A stretch of DNA of 46,498 bases from Heyndrickxia acidiproducens DSM 23148. Lineage in GTDB: Bacteria > Bacillota > Bacilli > Bacillales > Bacillaceae_C. The notes under the pieces were generated by a model, which did not search any database, had not been told where the DNA came from, and saw only the letters and a program-made list of their open reading frames with translations. This document shows, one piece after another, positions 17,060-26,296 of this stretch (its first letter is position 1; the number at the start of each line of letters is the position of its first letter). The translations under genes and the position numbers were made by a program. The DNA lies in NCBI RefSeq assembly GCF_000374345.1, contig NZ_KB893984.1:1-46498 (forward strand). The letters are read 5' to 3'.

Positions 17060-17088
17060 ATTATAGACTTTGTTGTTTGAAAGTTCAA
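17060..17088 (-). promoter_or_regulatory. Promoter of the Met T-box / SAM hydrolase unit
   Basis: TTGAAC (17083-17088), 17 bases, TATAAT (17060-17065) on the minus strand. The expected start near 17053 precedes stem I. The bases from here to the terminator at 17323 hold nothing I can recognise. Confidence 0.75.
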
Positions 17089-17322
17089 GAAAAAGAGAAA
17101 GGAAATTTGCTGCATACGCAGTCAATCCTGTATTTTTTGCATTTTCACAGAAACTGGTTTTGCTGATCTGCAAACGCCTGGCTGTCTGATGTTTATTGCG
17201 TTCGCCAAGCCGCGTTTTAGGCGGTAAAAAATCGCAGGTCGGGGAGAGGTTACGCTTGAAACAAATTATGGATTTTGCAGCTGCGTGACGGGTCGGGCTT
17301 TCTAATTTGAGATTATGATCGT

Positions 17323-17370
17323 AAAAAAAGCGGTGAAGCACCTGATTTGCAAGGGCCCACCGCTTTTTTT
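17323..17370. terminator. Terminator of the 3-hydroxybutyrate operon
   Basis: A perfect 13-bp stem, AAAAAAAGCGGTG / CACCGCTTTTTTT, 21 bases after the bdhA stop on the minus strand, with T runs on both strands. Confidence 0.85.
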
Positions 17371-17391
17371 TGATCCGATTGTTTTGGAAAT

Positions 17392-18177
17392 TTACTGCAC
17401 TGTATATCCGCCGTCCAGGACGACTGCCTGCCCGGTCACGCCTTTTGCTTTGCCGCTCGCCAGAAAGACGGCATAGTCGGCAATTTCAGAAACGGCAAGC
17501 AGCCGTTTTTGCGGAACAAGCGGATAAATCACTTCCTCGAACACTTTTTCGTAAGCAACCTGTCTCGTTGCCGCCAAATCTTTTAACTGGTTGCGGACGA
17601 GCGGGGTGTCAACATAGCCCGGGCAGATGGCGTTGACATTGATGCCGTATGGCGCGCCTTCCAAAGCGGCGACTTTGGTCAGGCCGATAACGCCATGCTT
17701 GGCACTGTTGTAGGCGGCTTTTCCGGCAAATCCTATCAGCCCGTTGATGGAAGCCATGTTTAAAATGGTACCGCCGCCATGCTTTTTCATGATCGGAAAA
17801 ACGTGTTTGATGCCCATAAATGGTGCCGTCAGCATCACTTTAATGAGCAGTTCGAATTTCTCTGTCGGGAAGGATTCGATTGGCGAAACATGCTGGAGAC
17901 CGGCATTGTTGACAAGAATATCCAGGCTGCCGAATGTGTCGGCTGCTGTTTCAATCGTTTGCTTGAAATCATGCTCGATGGTGACATCACACGGTGCGGC
18001 GACGGCCTTCCATCCATTTTTTGCCAGGTTTTGCGCCGCTGTCCGGGCGGATTCTTCATTTTTATCGGAAATGACGACAACAGCGCCTTCTTCCGCAAAC
18101 GAGCGCGCGATTTCAAGGCCGATGCCGCTTCCCGCTCCGGTAACCAGTGCTGTTTTACCTTCAAGAATGCAGCTCAT
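17392..18177 (-). CDS. bdhA: 3-hydroxybutyrate dehydrogenase
   Basis: A 261-residue short-chain dehydrogenase converting 3-hydroxybutyrate to acetoacetate with NAD+. TGAGSGIG (13-20) binds the cofactor; NNAG, the Ser of NMASING and YNSAKHG give the catalytic Ser-Tyr-Lys. The segment GLQHVSPIESFP is typical of 3-hydroxybutyrate dehydrogenases. It ends a four-gene leftward operon after both CoA-transferase subunits, which take up the product, acetoacetate. Confidence 0.92.
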   Translation of the reverse strand: MSCILEGKTALVTGAGSGIGLEIARSFAEEGAVVVISDKNEESARTAAQNLAKNGWKAVAAPCDVTIEHDFKQTIETAADTFGSLDILVNNAGLQHVSPIESFPTEKFELLIKVMLTAPFMGIKHVFPIMKKHGGGTILNMASINGLIGFAGKAAYNSAKHGVIGLTKVAALEGAPYGINVNAICPGYVDTPLVRNQLKDLAATRQVAYEKVFEEVIYPLVPQKRLLAVSEIADYAVFLASGKAKGVTGQAVVLDGGYTVQ

Positions 18178-18198
18178 TTTCTGTTCCCCCTGTCTTAT

Positions 18199-18849
18199 CT
18201 ATTGGACATTCCCTGCTGTGTTGACGATAAAGTGCGCCTCTGTTTTCGCTTTGACCTCTTCAATGGTTGCGCCTTTTTGCAGTTCGGATAAAACCATGCC
18301 GCGATCCGTAAAATCAAAGACAGCAAGATCCGTAATCAGGCGGTGGACAACAGCTTTTCCTGTTAGGGGCAGGGTGCAGGCCCGCTTGATTTTCGATTCA
18401 CCGCGTTTATTGACATGCTCCATGATGACAACCACTTTTTTCGCACCCTGAACCAGATCCATGGCCCCGCCCATGCCTTTGACCATTTTGCCGGGAATCA
18501 TCCAGTTGGCCAAGTCACCGGTTTCAGACACTTCCATGCCGCCTAAGATGGCGAGATCGATATGCCCGCCGCGGATCATCGCAAAAGATTCGGCACTGTC
18601 AAAGTAGGAAGCACCCGGTACAGCAGTGACCGTTTCTTTTCCGGCATTGATTAAATCCGGATCCAGTTCCGGTTCCGACGGGTATGGGCCGATGCCAAGG
18701 AGCCCATTTTCCGAATGCAGCAATACATTGTAATCGGAAGGAATTTCGTTGGCAACCAAAGTTGGTATCCCGATTCCAAGGTTCACATTCATGCCGTCTT
18801 TAATTTCAAGCACCGCCCGTTTGACAATTTTTAATCGCGTTTCGTTCAT
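18199..18849 (-). CDS. scoB: 3-oxoacid (acetoacetate) CoA-transferase, subunit B
   Basis: A 216-residue family I CoA-transferase beta subunit. The catalytic Glu47 is in SENGLLG, preceded by [14 protein letters not shown]. It transfers CoA from succinyl-CoA to acetoacetate together with subunit A, whose gene ends 15 bases upstream. A GGAGG site precedes ATG 18849. Confidence 0.92.
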   Translation of the reverse strand: MNETRLKIVKRAVLEIKDGMNVNLGIGIPTLVANEIPSDYNVLLHSENGLLGIGPYPSEPELDPDLINAGKETVTAVPGASYFDSAESFAMIRGGHIDLAILGGMEVSETGDLANWMIPGKMVKGMGGAMDLVQGAKKVVVIMEHVNKRGESKIKRACTLPLTGKAVVHRLITDLAVFDFTDRGMVLSELQKGATIEEVKAKTEAHFIVNTAGNVQ

Positions 18850-18864
18850 TTGTTTTTCTCCTCC

Positions 18865-19560
18865 TTATGCCCTTACTGTGCGGCGTTCGATTCTTTTTTC
18901 GTAGTTCTCGCCTTGCAGCACGCGCTGGACGTAAATGCCCGGGGTGTGGATAAAATTCGGGTCTAGTTCACCGGTGCCGACCAATTCTTCCACCTCGGCA
19001 ATCGTGACTTTTCCGGCCATCGCTGCAATCGGATTGAAGTTCCGGGCAGTGCGGCGGTAAACGAGGTTGCCGAACGGATCAGCTTTCCATGCTTTGACAA
19101 AAGCAAAATCCCCAGTGATGGCTTTTTCAAGAATATACGTTTTGCCATCGAACACTTTTTGTTCTTTCCCTTCCGCAACCGGGGTGCCGACGCCGGTCGG
19201 GGTGTAAAACGCGGGAATTCCGGCGCCGCCTGCACGGATCCGTTCGGCAAGCGTCCCCTGCGGCACAAGTTCGACTTCCAGCTCGCCGTTTAAATACTGG
19301 TGCTCAAACGTTTTGTTTTCGCCGACGTAGGAGGCGATCATTTTTTTAATCTGGCGGTTCGCGAGCAGGAGGCCGAGACCCCAGTCATCGACACCGCAGT
19401 TATTGCTGACGATCGTTAAGTTTTTAACGCCTTTATCACGGAGGGCAATAATCGCTTTTTCCGGGATGCCGCACAGCCCGAAGCCCCCGGCAATGATGGT
19501 GGCGCCGTCTTGGATTTCGTCAATGGCGGATGCAAAAGATGAATAGATTTTCTGGCTCAA
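18865..19560 (-). CDS. scoA: 3-oxoacid (acetoacetate) CoA-transferase, subunit A
   Basis: An approximately 231-residue CoA-transferase alpha subunit with the [10 protein letters not shown] motif near residue 25. The frame is open to 19671, but that would add 37 residues unlike any family start. TTG 19560, 8 bases after AAAGGGG, gives the family length. The start is therefore moderately sure, the function highly so. It follows the permease gene after a 228-base gap that shows no clear terminator. Confidence 0.88.
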   Translation of the reverse strand: MSQKIYSSFASAIDEIQDGATIIAGGFGLCGIPEKAIIALRDKGVKNLTIVSNNCGVDDWGLGLLLANRQIKKMIASYVGENKTFEHQYLNGELEVELVPQGTLAERIRAGGAGIPAFYTPTGVGTPVAEGKEQKVFDGKTYILEKAITGDFAFVKAWKADPFGNLVYRRTARNFNPIAAMAGKVTIAEVEELVGTGELDPNFIHTPGIYVQRVLQGENYEKRIERRTVRA

Positions 19561-19788
19561 AAGAAAAACCCCTTTCTTTTTTATGTGTAAGTTGTCGTGA
19601 TCCCCCTGTGTGATGTTACGATTCGCGGATATTTTTCCAGATCGTGGATCCATTTGGTGCACAGGGGACATACAGCTGGCTTTCTATATGCATAAAACGG
19701 AACGGTGCTAATCATAACATTTTATGAGCAGTTATGACGAAAAATTGATATCCCATACGTTTTTTCGTTCAGGAGGCGGCAAAACCGG

Positions 19789-21228
19789 TTAGACGATTCC
19801 AAACAAGGTATAGAGTGCAATCACAATGAAGACGGATAATGTTTTAATGATGGTGATCGCAAAAATATCACGATAAGACTGCTTATGCGTCAGGCCTGTG
19901 ACTGCCAGCAGCGTAATGACAGCACCGTTATGCGGGAGGGTGTCCATGCCGCCGGATGCCATTGCAACAACGCGGTGCATAACTTCAGGCGGAATATGGG
20001 CGGCGGCAATCGCTTTGTTGTACTGGTCGGCCATCGCGCTTAATGCAATCCCCATGCCGCCTGAAGCCGAACCGGTCACACCGGCGAGCGTGGTGGTGGT
20101 CACAGCACCGTTAACAAGCGGGTTTGTAAAGGTATGGGAAATGCCATGGCTGATTGCTGTAAAACCTGGAAGAGCAGCAATCACCCCGCCAAAACCGTAT
20201 TCGGCGCCGGTATTCATTGTTGCCAGCAGCGAACCGCCGATGCTGGCATTCAGTCCTTCTTTAAAGTTTTTCTTCACCCGCTTCCAGTCAAATGCAATTG
20301 TCGCAAGGATCCCGATGACGAGTGCCAGTTCCACAGCCCAGATTGCGGCAACGGCAGAAATATCGACAACGCCGAAAGCTTCAAGGCCGATTTTTGAAAA
20401 ATCAAAGCCGTTCGGATACCATTGCGGAATATAGGTCACAAACACTTTATTCATGACTCCGACAAGAATCAACGGGACAAATGCGAAAATCTGGCGTGCT
20501 AAAGGTTGGGAATTTGAAAGATCAGGCATCGGTTCTTTTTCGGCAGTCTGGCCTGTTTCAAGTGCAGCAGCCGTCTCAGCCTTCAATCCGTAGTATCCCT
20601 CGCCAGCTTTTTCCGCTTTTTTGCGCCGGTATTCCAAATACAAAAGCCCGACAAGCAGGACAAAGGCGCCACCCAGCAGACCGAGTACCGGCGCTGCGTA
20701 TATGTCGGTTTTAAAGAAAGCAATTGGAATCACGTTTTGAATTTGCGGGGTGCCCGGCAAAGCGTCCATTGTAAACGTAAAAGCCCCGAGTGCGATCGTG
20801 CCAGGGATGAGCCGTTTTGGAATATCGGCTTCCCTGAATAATTGTGCGGCGAACGGATAGATGGCAAAAACGGCGACAAACAGGCTGACACCGCTGTAAG
20901 TAAGAATCGCGCCCAGCAACACGATGGCCAATATCGCCCGCTTTGCCCCGATTAAGCGGACAATCGTCTTGGCGATCGACTCCGCAAGCCCGGACATTTC
21001 GACGACTTTACCAAAAATCGCTCCTAACAGGAAAACGGCAAAATAGGATTTGATAAAGCCGACCATTTTTTCCATGAAAACATTAGAGAAGAATGGAAGT
21101 ACATACTCCGGGGCGGTTAGCAGCACAGCCAACAACGCACATATCGGCGCAAATAGTATAACAGAATACCCCCGGTAAGCCACAAACATCAATAGTCCCA
21201 AAGATAATAGAATAATAATGAGATCCAT
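19789..21228 (-). CDS. GntP-family permease, probably for 3-hydroxybutyrate or another short acid
   Basis: A 479-residue protein with 12 or more membrane helices of the GntP type. Family members move gluconate, glycerate or 3-hydroxybutyrate with protons. ATG 21228 is 7 bases after GGGGGA; the upstream ATG at 21234 touches that site. Its place as first gene before scoA-scoB-bdhA points to 3-hydroxybutyrate or acetoacetate uptake. That substrate is inferred from context only. Confidence 0.82.
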   Translation of the reverse strand: MDLIIILLSLGLLMFVAYRGYSVILFAPICALLAVLLTAPEYVLPFFSNVFMEKMVGFIKSYFAVFLLGAIFGKVVEMSGLAESIAKTIVRLIGAKRAILAIVLLGAILTYSGVSLFVAVFAIYPFAAQLFREADIPKRLIPGTIALGAFTFTMDALPGTPQIQNVIPIAFFKTDIYAAPVLGLLGGAFVLLVGLLYLEYRRKKAEKAGEGYYGLKAETAAALETGQTAEKEPMPDLSNSQPLARQIFAFVPLILVGVMNKVFVTYIPQWYPNGFDFSKIGLEAFGVVDISAVAAIWAVELALVIGILATIAFDWKRVKKNFKEGLNASIGGSLLATMNTGAEYGFGGVIAALPGFTAISHGISHTFTNPLVNGAVTTTTLAGVTGSASGGMGIALSAMADQYNKAIAAAHIPPEVMHRVVAMASGGMDTLPHNGAVITLLAVTGLTHKQSYRDIFAITIIKTLSVFIVIALYTLFGIV

Positions 21229-21378
21229 GTTCATTCCCCCTGCGGATTAGTAAGCGGTTACAAAATGAGCCTTTCCCCTTTCAGATATATGCTGTAGCAC
21301 AACGATTTATAAGCAAAATGCATGCCGAAATTTTACGGGGGTGATAATCGGGAGAAATGTTGCGGAAAGGTTCATTAA

Positions 21379-21609
21379 ATGGATGGAAGGTTTTGGAACG
21401 AAGGAGTAAAGATTGTCGGGGCAGGAAGTGCAGCACCTTATATTAATCTTCTTCCGGTTTGGACCGTGCTGCTTGGCATATTGGTGCTGCATGAACAAAT
21501 CTCAGCCATTACGCTTGCGGGCGGTGTCGTCACCATTCTCGGAGCCGTACTTGCGAGCGTTGCGCCGCGAAAGTTACAAATGAAAAAGCAGAATGCAAAA
21601 TCCTTTTGA
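21379..21609 (+). pseudogene. Remnant of an EamA/DMT-family transporter
   Basis: Up to 76 residues matching only the last two helices of an EamA-type drug/metabolite exporter (AAPYINLLPVWTVLLG, LAGGVVTILGAVLAS). Full family members are about 300 residues. The upstream sequence does not continue the family, so the 5' three quarters are gone. No ribosome site precedes ATG 21379. The rest of the 21229-21764 interval holds no other recognised feature. Confidence 0.75.
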
Positions 21610-21764
21610 AAAAGGAGTCATTCAGGAGCAATCACAAAAGCCTTATTAATCAAAAATCGCCGGGGTTGGCGGTTTTTGACTCTTGTTGAAAAAACGCAAT
21701 AAAAGGAAAGGAAAAAAGTCCGGCGGCTGCGAATACAATGAGAAGAGGGCAAGGGGGGATGTAA

Positions 21765-23516
21765 GTGGAACACGATCGGATCAAACGATTGGAACTGAGA
21801 ATTGAGGCTTTAGAAAAAGAAGTGCAGGCTTTAAAAGATGACCGCTTGAATCAAGAAAACAGGTATAAAAAACCGGAACCGGTCCTATCAAAAAAAACTG
21901 AGAATCAAACTGTTTCCCAACCAAAGCAGCCAGAACAACCAAAGCAGTCAGAACAACCAAAGCAGCAGCAGATACCGGAACCACCCGCCCGCCAGCACGT
22001 ACCGGTGGACTGGGAGTACCGGATTGGACGGGTCTGGCTTCCACGAATTTTTATTTTCGTGCTGCTGCTCGGACTCATTTTTGCGTTTACGATTGTTGCT
22101 ATTGCGGGTACGGACCTGATCCGGATCTTGATGGGGTACGGACTTGCAGGGCTTCTCGCCTGGCTGGGGGAAAGACAGGTCAAAAAACAAAGGGATGCGC
22201 TCGGAAAGGTGCTGTTGTCGGGGTCGATTTCGGTTGCGATTTTAACGACATTTGCCATGCACGCTTTATATGGCATGGTTCCGCCGGCCGCTGCATTTAT
22301 TTTAAATATCATTTGGGTGTTGTTGGGGATTTATTTGGCAAAGCGCCACCGCTCAGAAGCCATTGCAATTCTGACGGCATGCGCCGGCTATCTCATCCCT
22401 TTTCTAGTCGAGGGCAGGGAGCACGCCGCCAATTTCGTCATTTGGTACGAAACGGTTTTTTATGCGCTGCTGCTTTTATTTGCGGTAAAGCAGGGCTATA
22501 GAAATTTATTGTATGCAGCAAGCGGTCTGTGGCATGCGGCCGTATTTCTCCTTTATATCGCCCTATTGGGAAGCGGTGCTGCTGATGGCGCTGCCTATTC
22601 CATTGTTCTTGGCGCATTGGCCCAGCATGTGCTGCTTTGCTATTTCAGCTTTTACCGCAAGGAGTTCGAGCAGGTAGTATTGCCGATGATGTTTACGAGT
22701 TTTACACTGACAACTATCTGGGCCTATATTTGCTGGGGCGTGCCTATTCCGCCATTCCATGATCACCAGGCAGATCTAAAACATACTTTATTTAACGTTT
22801 ATTTGCTGGCTGTTGCAGCCGTTTATGGCTGGTTTGCCTACAACGGCTGGAAAAAGCAAATAAAAGACCAGCTGGCTGTTGCAGTTTCAATCAGTACGGT
22901 TAGCTTTTCTTTCCTACTGTATCAAATACTGCCACATGGCGTCCTGATCTTGGCTGTTTACCTGATTGCAGGATTATTCGCTATTTATTTGGGCTGCCTT
23001 TTCAGGGTGGCTGTTCAGCAGGTAATCGGGTACATTATTTTTATCCCCGCCGTTCTTTTTACGTTGACCATTGTTCGGATCCGGGACATACTCAGTCCTG
23101 AAACGGCGGTTTGGCTTGTATTCATCGGGACATTTTATGCCTTTTACCAGCTTACGTCTGCTTATTATGAACAACAAACGGGCTTCAGAAACTTTTTAAT
23201 CGGCGCCAATGCGTTTATCCACCTTATGTTTATTACACAAGCGGCCAATGCACTTACCGGCGGCTGGTCTGTCAGCCTGCGGATGATGGTCCAGTCATTC
23301 GCCTGGATGATCTATGCAGTTTCCGGCATCGTAATCGGTGTCTTGAAGGATAAGAAAAGTTTCCGCTTTGCCGGCATGATCTTGCTGATGATTACACTCT
23401 GCAAATTAGTATTTGTCGATTTGTACACTGTAAATTTACTTGTCAGGACGATTTTATTTATCGGGTTGGGCGCAACAGGCCTGCTGGTATCACGGTTATT
23501 TTATGTGAAAAAATAA
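21765..23516 (+). CDS. DUF2339 multi-pass membrane protein
   Basis: A 583-residue protein. Residues 1-30 form a coiled coil (RIKRLELRIEALEKEV), 35-75 a Pro/Gln/Lys-rich linker with a repeated QPEQPKQ pattern, and the rest about 14 or more membrane helices. This layout is that of DUF2339 predicted membrane proteins, whose function is unknown. GTG 21765 follows GGGGGG by 8 bases. The gene stands alone; the 98-bp element begins four bases after its stop. Confidence 0.8.
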   Translation: MEHDRIKRLELRIEALEKEVQALKDDRLNQENRYKKPEPVLSKKTENQTVSQPKQPEQPKQSEQPKQQQIPEPPARQHVPVDWEYRIGRVWLPRIFIFVLLLGLIFAFTIVAIAGTDLIRILMGYGLAGLLAWLGERQVKKQRDALGKVLLSGSISVAILTTFAMHALYGMVPPAAAFILNIIWVLLGIYLAKRHRSEAIAILTACAGYLIPFLVEGREHAANFVIWYETVFYALLLLFAVKQGYRNLLYAASGLWHAAVFLLYIALLGSGAADGAAYSIVLGALAQHVLLCYFSFYRKEFEQVVLPMMFTSFTLTTIWAYICWGVPIPPFHDHQADLKHTLFNVYLLAVAAVYGWFAYNGWKKQIKDQLAVAVSISTVSFSFLLYQILPHGVLILAVYLIAGLFAIYLGCLFRVAVQQVIGYIIFIPAVLFTLTIVRIRDILSPETAVWLVFIGTFYAFYQLTSAYYEQQTGFRNFLIGANAFIHLMFITQAANALTGGWSVSLRMMVQSFAWMIYAVSGIVIGVLKDKKSFRFAGMILLMITLCKLVFVDLYTVNLLVRTILFIGLGATGLLVSRLFYVKK

Positions 23517-23520
23517 TATA

Positions 23521-23618
23521 TAAAATGAACAAAACATTGCTGCTTTGTTGCCTGCTGTAAAAAGCAGTCATCATGCAATTGACGCCTGGCCTTGATGTAA
23601 AAACTTAAGTTCATTTCA
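23521..23618 (+). repeat. 98-bp element with inverted ends, copy 2
   Basis: Ends TAAAATGAAC / GTTCATTTCA pair at 9 of 10 positions. It has the same length as copy 1 (12206-12303) in the opposite chromosomal orientation, with shared inner blocks (CTGTAAAAAGCAG, TCATGCAA, ATGTAAAAAC). It sits four bases after the DUF2339 stop. Confidence 0.7.
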
Positions 23619-23646
23619 TAACAGCAACATTTCTTCCGGAAGCAAA

Positions 23647-23690
23647 CCGGGCTGCCCGCATGCATCAGATGGAAGCCCGGGATTTTATTT
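23647..23690 (+). terminator. Terminator between DUF2339 and the dehydrogenase gene
   Basis: CCGGGCT / AGCCCGG stem (23647-23653, 23674-23680) followed on the plus strand by GATTTTATTTT. It slightly overlaps the 3' end of the convergent gene and may act both ways. Confidence 0.55.
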
Positions 23691-24611
23691 TATATCACTT
23701 TTTAAAAATTGAATCAGTACTTTTTCCCGTTTTTCGTTGATGGCCTTTGAAAAAGCATCATTCCAATTGTAAAAGCCTTCTCCCGTTTTATCTCCGAGTT
23801 TCTGTTCGCCAACAAGCTGTTGGAGAATAGCCGATTGCGCGGCGTTGCTGAGCACGGGGAATAAGTAGTCGGTAATCGCTTTTGCCACATCAAGCCCGGT
23901 CATGTCGGCAGATAAAATCGGTCCGGTTACTGGCAGACGGCGCCCAATTCCAAATGTAACGGCCGCGTCAATGTCTTCTTTCGTCGCCACGCCTTCTTCC
24001 AACAAAGCCTGGGCTTCGCGAAAAAGCGCAAACTGGAGCCGATTCCCGACAAAGCCCGGCACTTCTTTTTTGACTTCAATTGGTTTTTTGTTCATCTGTT
24101 TGATCAGTTTCATAGAACGTGCGACCGTTTCATCGCTTGTTTTTTTGCCGCGGACGACTTCAACGAGCGGCACAAGGTGGGCAGGATTCCAGAAATGCGT
24201 CACCACAACCCGCTCAGGATGCGCCAATTGTGCGGCAATATCGGTCGGCTTCAGTCCGGAAGTGTTGCTCGCTAAAATGACGGACGGCCCGCAAAGCCGG
24301 TCGAGCTGTTGGTAAAGGTCCTGTTTTAACTTTAAGTCTTCCGGCGCCGCTTCGATGACAAAGGTTGCGCCGTCTACGGCATCCTCCAAGGAAGTCATCG
24401 TTGAAATCCTGCGTTGAATTTCTGTTCTGTCTGCTTCTTTTATGATGCTGTTGTCAATCAGTGTGTCCAGCTTTTTCTTAATTCCAGAGAGGCCCCGTTC
24501 AATATCAGCCTGGTCCATCCCTTTCATTTTTACATCCATGTTTGCCCATGCCGCACACAAAGCAATCGTATGCCCCATCGTTCCGCAACCCAAAATTGAA
24601 ACACTTTCCAT
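23685..24611 (-). CDS. 3-hydroxyacyl-CoA dehydrogenase family protein
   Basis: A 308-residue NAD-dependent dehydrogenase. GCGTMG (8-13) is the Rossmann loop, NTSGLKPTDIA and the catalytic His in VVTHFWNPAHL lie mid-protein, and PGFVGNRLQFALFREA begins the C-terminal helical domain. The HFWNP variant (rather than HFFNP) is common in the lambda-crystallin/carnitine-dehydrogenase side of the family, so 3-hydroxybutyryl-CoA is likely but not certain. AAGGCGG precedes ATG 24611; 11 upstream in-frame codons overlap it and were left out. Confidence 0.8.
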   Translation of the reverse strand: MESVSILGCGTMGHTIALCAAWANMDVKMKGMDQADIERGLSGIKKKLDTLIDNSIIKEADRTEIQRRISTMTSLEDAVDGATFVIEAAPEDLKLKQDLYQQLDRLCGPSVILASNTSGLKPTDIAAQLAHPERVVVTHFWNPAHLVPLVEVVRGKKTSDETVARSMKLIKQMNKKPIEVKKEVPGFVGNRLQFALFREAQALLEEGVATKEDIDAAVTFGIGRRLPVTGPILSADMTGLDVAKAITDYLFPVLSNAAQSAILQQLVGEQKLGDKTGEGFYNWNDAFSKAINEKREKVLIQFLKSDIK

Positions 24612-24851
24612 TTTACACACCGCCTTTATTGTGAAGGTTTTCATTCTATTTTCAGTATATAACTTTTTGAAGTAGATTGTCTTTATCGGGGTTCTAAAGA
24701 TGAAATTAAGAATAAAAGCCTAGTAAAATCAACGTGGTAGGGTTTCTAAGGGCCAAATAAGAAATTTCAAATTTATGATATAATTTATTTCATTGATTAA
24801 AACATTTTATTATAATAACTTTTTAAATAATTGGATAGGAGCAGCGCTGTA

Positions 24852-25595
24852 ATGGATGAGTGGATTTTTACATTGCTGGTGATGTTGTCTTTGGGCGCAC
24901 CAATTGCGGGTTATGTTGTTCTTTTGCTACTAGGCTTTTTGGATAAAGAATTGGATTATCTGCAACTGGAAAATAGAAAAATGGAAATGGAAAAGGAACT
25001 GCATCGGATTGAGTATTTGCAGCTCAACCAGCAAATCCAGCCTCATTTTTTATTTAATTCGTTAAATGCGATGTTATCGTTAAACCGGCTTGGGCGGGCC
25101 CGGGATTTAACTCATTCACTTGAAGAATTTTCAAAATTCCTTCGCTATAAATATACGGAAAAAGAATCGCTCGTCTCTTTTGAAAGAGAATTGAAATATA
25201 CAAGCCACTATATCTCCATCCAGAAGATTCGTTTTGGAAACCGTTTGAAAGTGAACACACAATTTGAAGAAGATGCGAAACCGACTTACATGCCTCCTTA
25301 TATGCTACAAACCCTTGTGGAAAATGCTTTTAAACATGGGCTTGAAAAACAGCCGGGGGATAAACAGCTAGAAATCTTGCTGAAACGGGAAGGAAATTGG
25401 GTCACACTGCTTGTTGCGGATAACGGGCCGGGTATAAATGCTTCAGATCCGGACGGTATGGGTGTAGGCCTTATGAATATTCGGAAACGGCTGGATTTAA
25501 TTTATGATTTACGTTCAGAATTATCTGTGAAAAGAGAAGGCGATAAAACAGTTTCTATAGTGGTATGGCCATATACACCGGAGGGAAAAGTATGA
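24852..25595 (+). CDS. LytS/YesM-type sensor histidine kinase with one membrane helix
   Basis: A 247-residue kinase. Residues 5-31 form a single membrane helix and 33-60 a coiled coil; His65 in QIQPHFLFNSLNAM is the phosphorylation site of the His_kinase family. An HATPase domain follows (LVENAFKHGL, VADNGPGI, GLMNIRKRL). There is no extracellular sensing domain, so the signal must come from the membrane or a partner. AGGAG lies 10 bases before ATG 24852. The regulator gene overlaps its stop by 4 bases. Confidence 0.85.
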   Translation: MDEWIFTLLVMLSLGAPIAGYVVLLLLGFLDKELDYLQLENRKMEMEKELHRIEYLQLNQQIQPHFLFNSLNAMLSLNRLGRARDLTHSLEEFSKFLRYKYTEKESLVSFERELKYTSHYISIQKIRFGNRLKVNTQFEEDAKPTYMPPYMLQTLVENAFKHGLEKQPGDKQLEILLKREGNWVTLLVADNGPGINASDPDGMGVGLMNIRKRLDLIYDLRSELSVKREGDKTVSIVVWPYTPEGKV

Positions 25596-26296
25596 ATATT
25601 TTAATCGTCGATGATGAATTACTTGAATTGGAGCAGCTGGTATTTTTAATTCATCAGCGTTACCCGGAATGGAATTTGTTTGAAGCTGAGGACGCGGTAC
25701 AGGCAAAAAGAGTGCTCAGCCAGCATTTAATCGATTTATCGTTGCTAGATATCCATTTGCCGGGGGAGTCTGGTTTAGAGTTATGCGATTATATAAGGGG
25801 AAACTATAAAACAGAATGCGTGATGATTACGGCGCATGCTGATTTCCAATATGCCCAACATGCGATAAAACTGCATGTGTTCGACTATCTCGTGAAACCA
25901 ATTATGACGGAAGAATTATACCGAATGCTTGAACATTATATGAATCGTTATGGTTATGTAGAAGGGCTTTCCCTTGACATTCAGGGAGTAATCCGGGTGA
26001 TTCGGGAGGAATACCGTTCGAAAATTAACTTGGCTGATCTTGCCGCAAGGGTTCATGTATCCCCAAATTATTTAAGCCGGAAATTTTCTAAGGAACTCGG
26101 CATGAGCTTTCAAGAATATTTGTTGACTTATCGAATTGAGATGGCCAAAGTATTTTTAAAAAAACATCCGGACTGGTCGATCCAAAAAGTCTCGGAAGAA
26201 ACGGGATTTGCCACGATTAACCACTTCAGCCAGTCGTTTAAAAAGCATACCTGTGAAACCCCAACACAATATAGGGAAGGTAAATATCATGATTGA
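25592..26296 (+). CDS. Response regulator with AraC-type DNA-binding domain
   Basis: A 234-residue YesN-like regulator. The receiver domain has acidic VDDE (6-9), phospho-acceptor Asp53 (LLDIHLPG), Thr in MITAH and Lys in LVKP. Two AraC-type helix-turn-helix units fill the last 100 residues (VHVSPNYLSRKFSKELG, SIQKVSEETGF). ATG 25592 follows GGAGGG and overlaps the kinase stop. It probably activates the transporter-amidase-permease genes downstream. Confidence 0.9.
   Translation: MNILIVDDELLELEQLVFLIHQRYPEWNLFEAEDAVQAKRVLSQHLIDLSLLDIHLPGESGLELCDYIRGNYKTECVMITAHADFQYAQHAIKLHVFDYLVKPIMTEELYRMLEHYMNRYGYVEGLSLDIQGVIRVIREEYRSKINLADLAARVHVSPNYLSRKFSKELGMSFQEYLLTYRIEMAKVFLKKHPDWSIQKVSEETGFATINHFSQSFKKHTCETPTQYREGKYHD

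Noticed and set aside
16910..17341. 143-codon minus-strand reading frame
   Set aside because: It runs through stem I of the Met-type T-box and its promoter, has odd composition and no ribosome site.
19561..19671. Longer start for the CoA-transferase A subunit
   Set aside because: It would add 37 residues with no family match and lie upstream of the AAAGGGG ribosome site.
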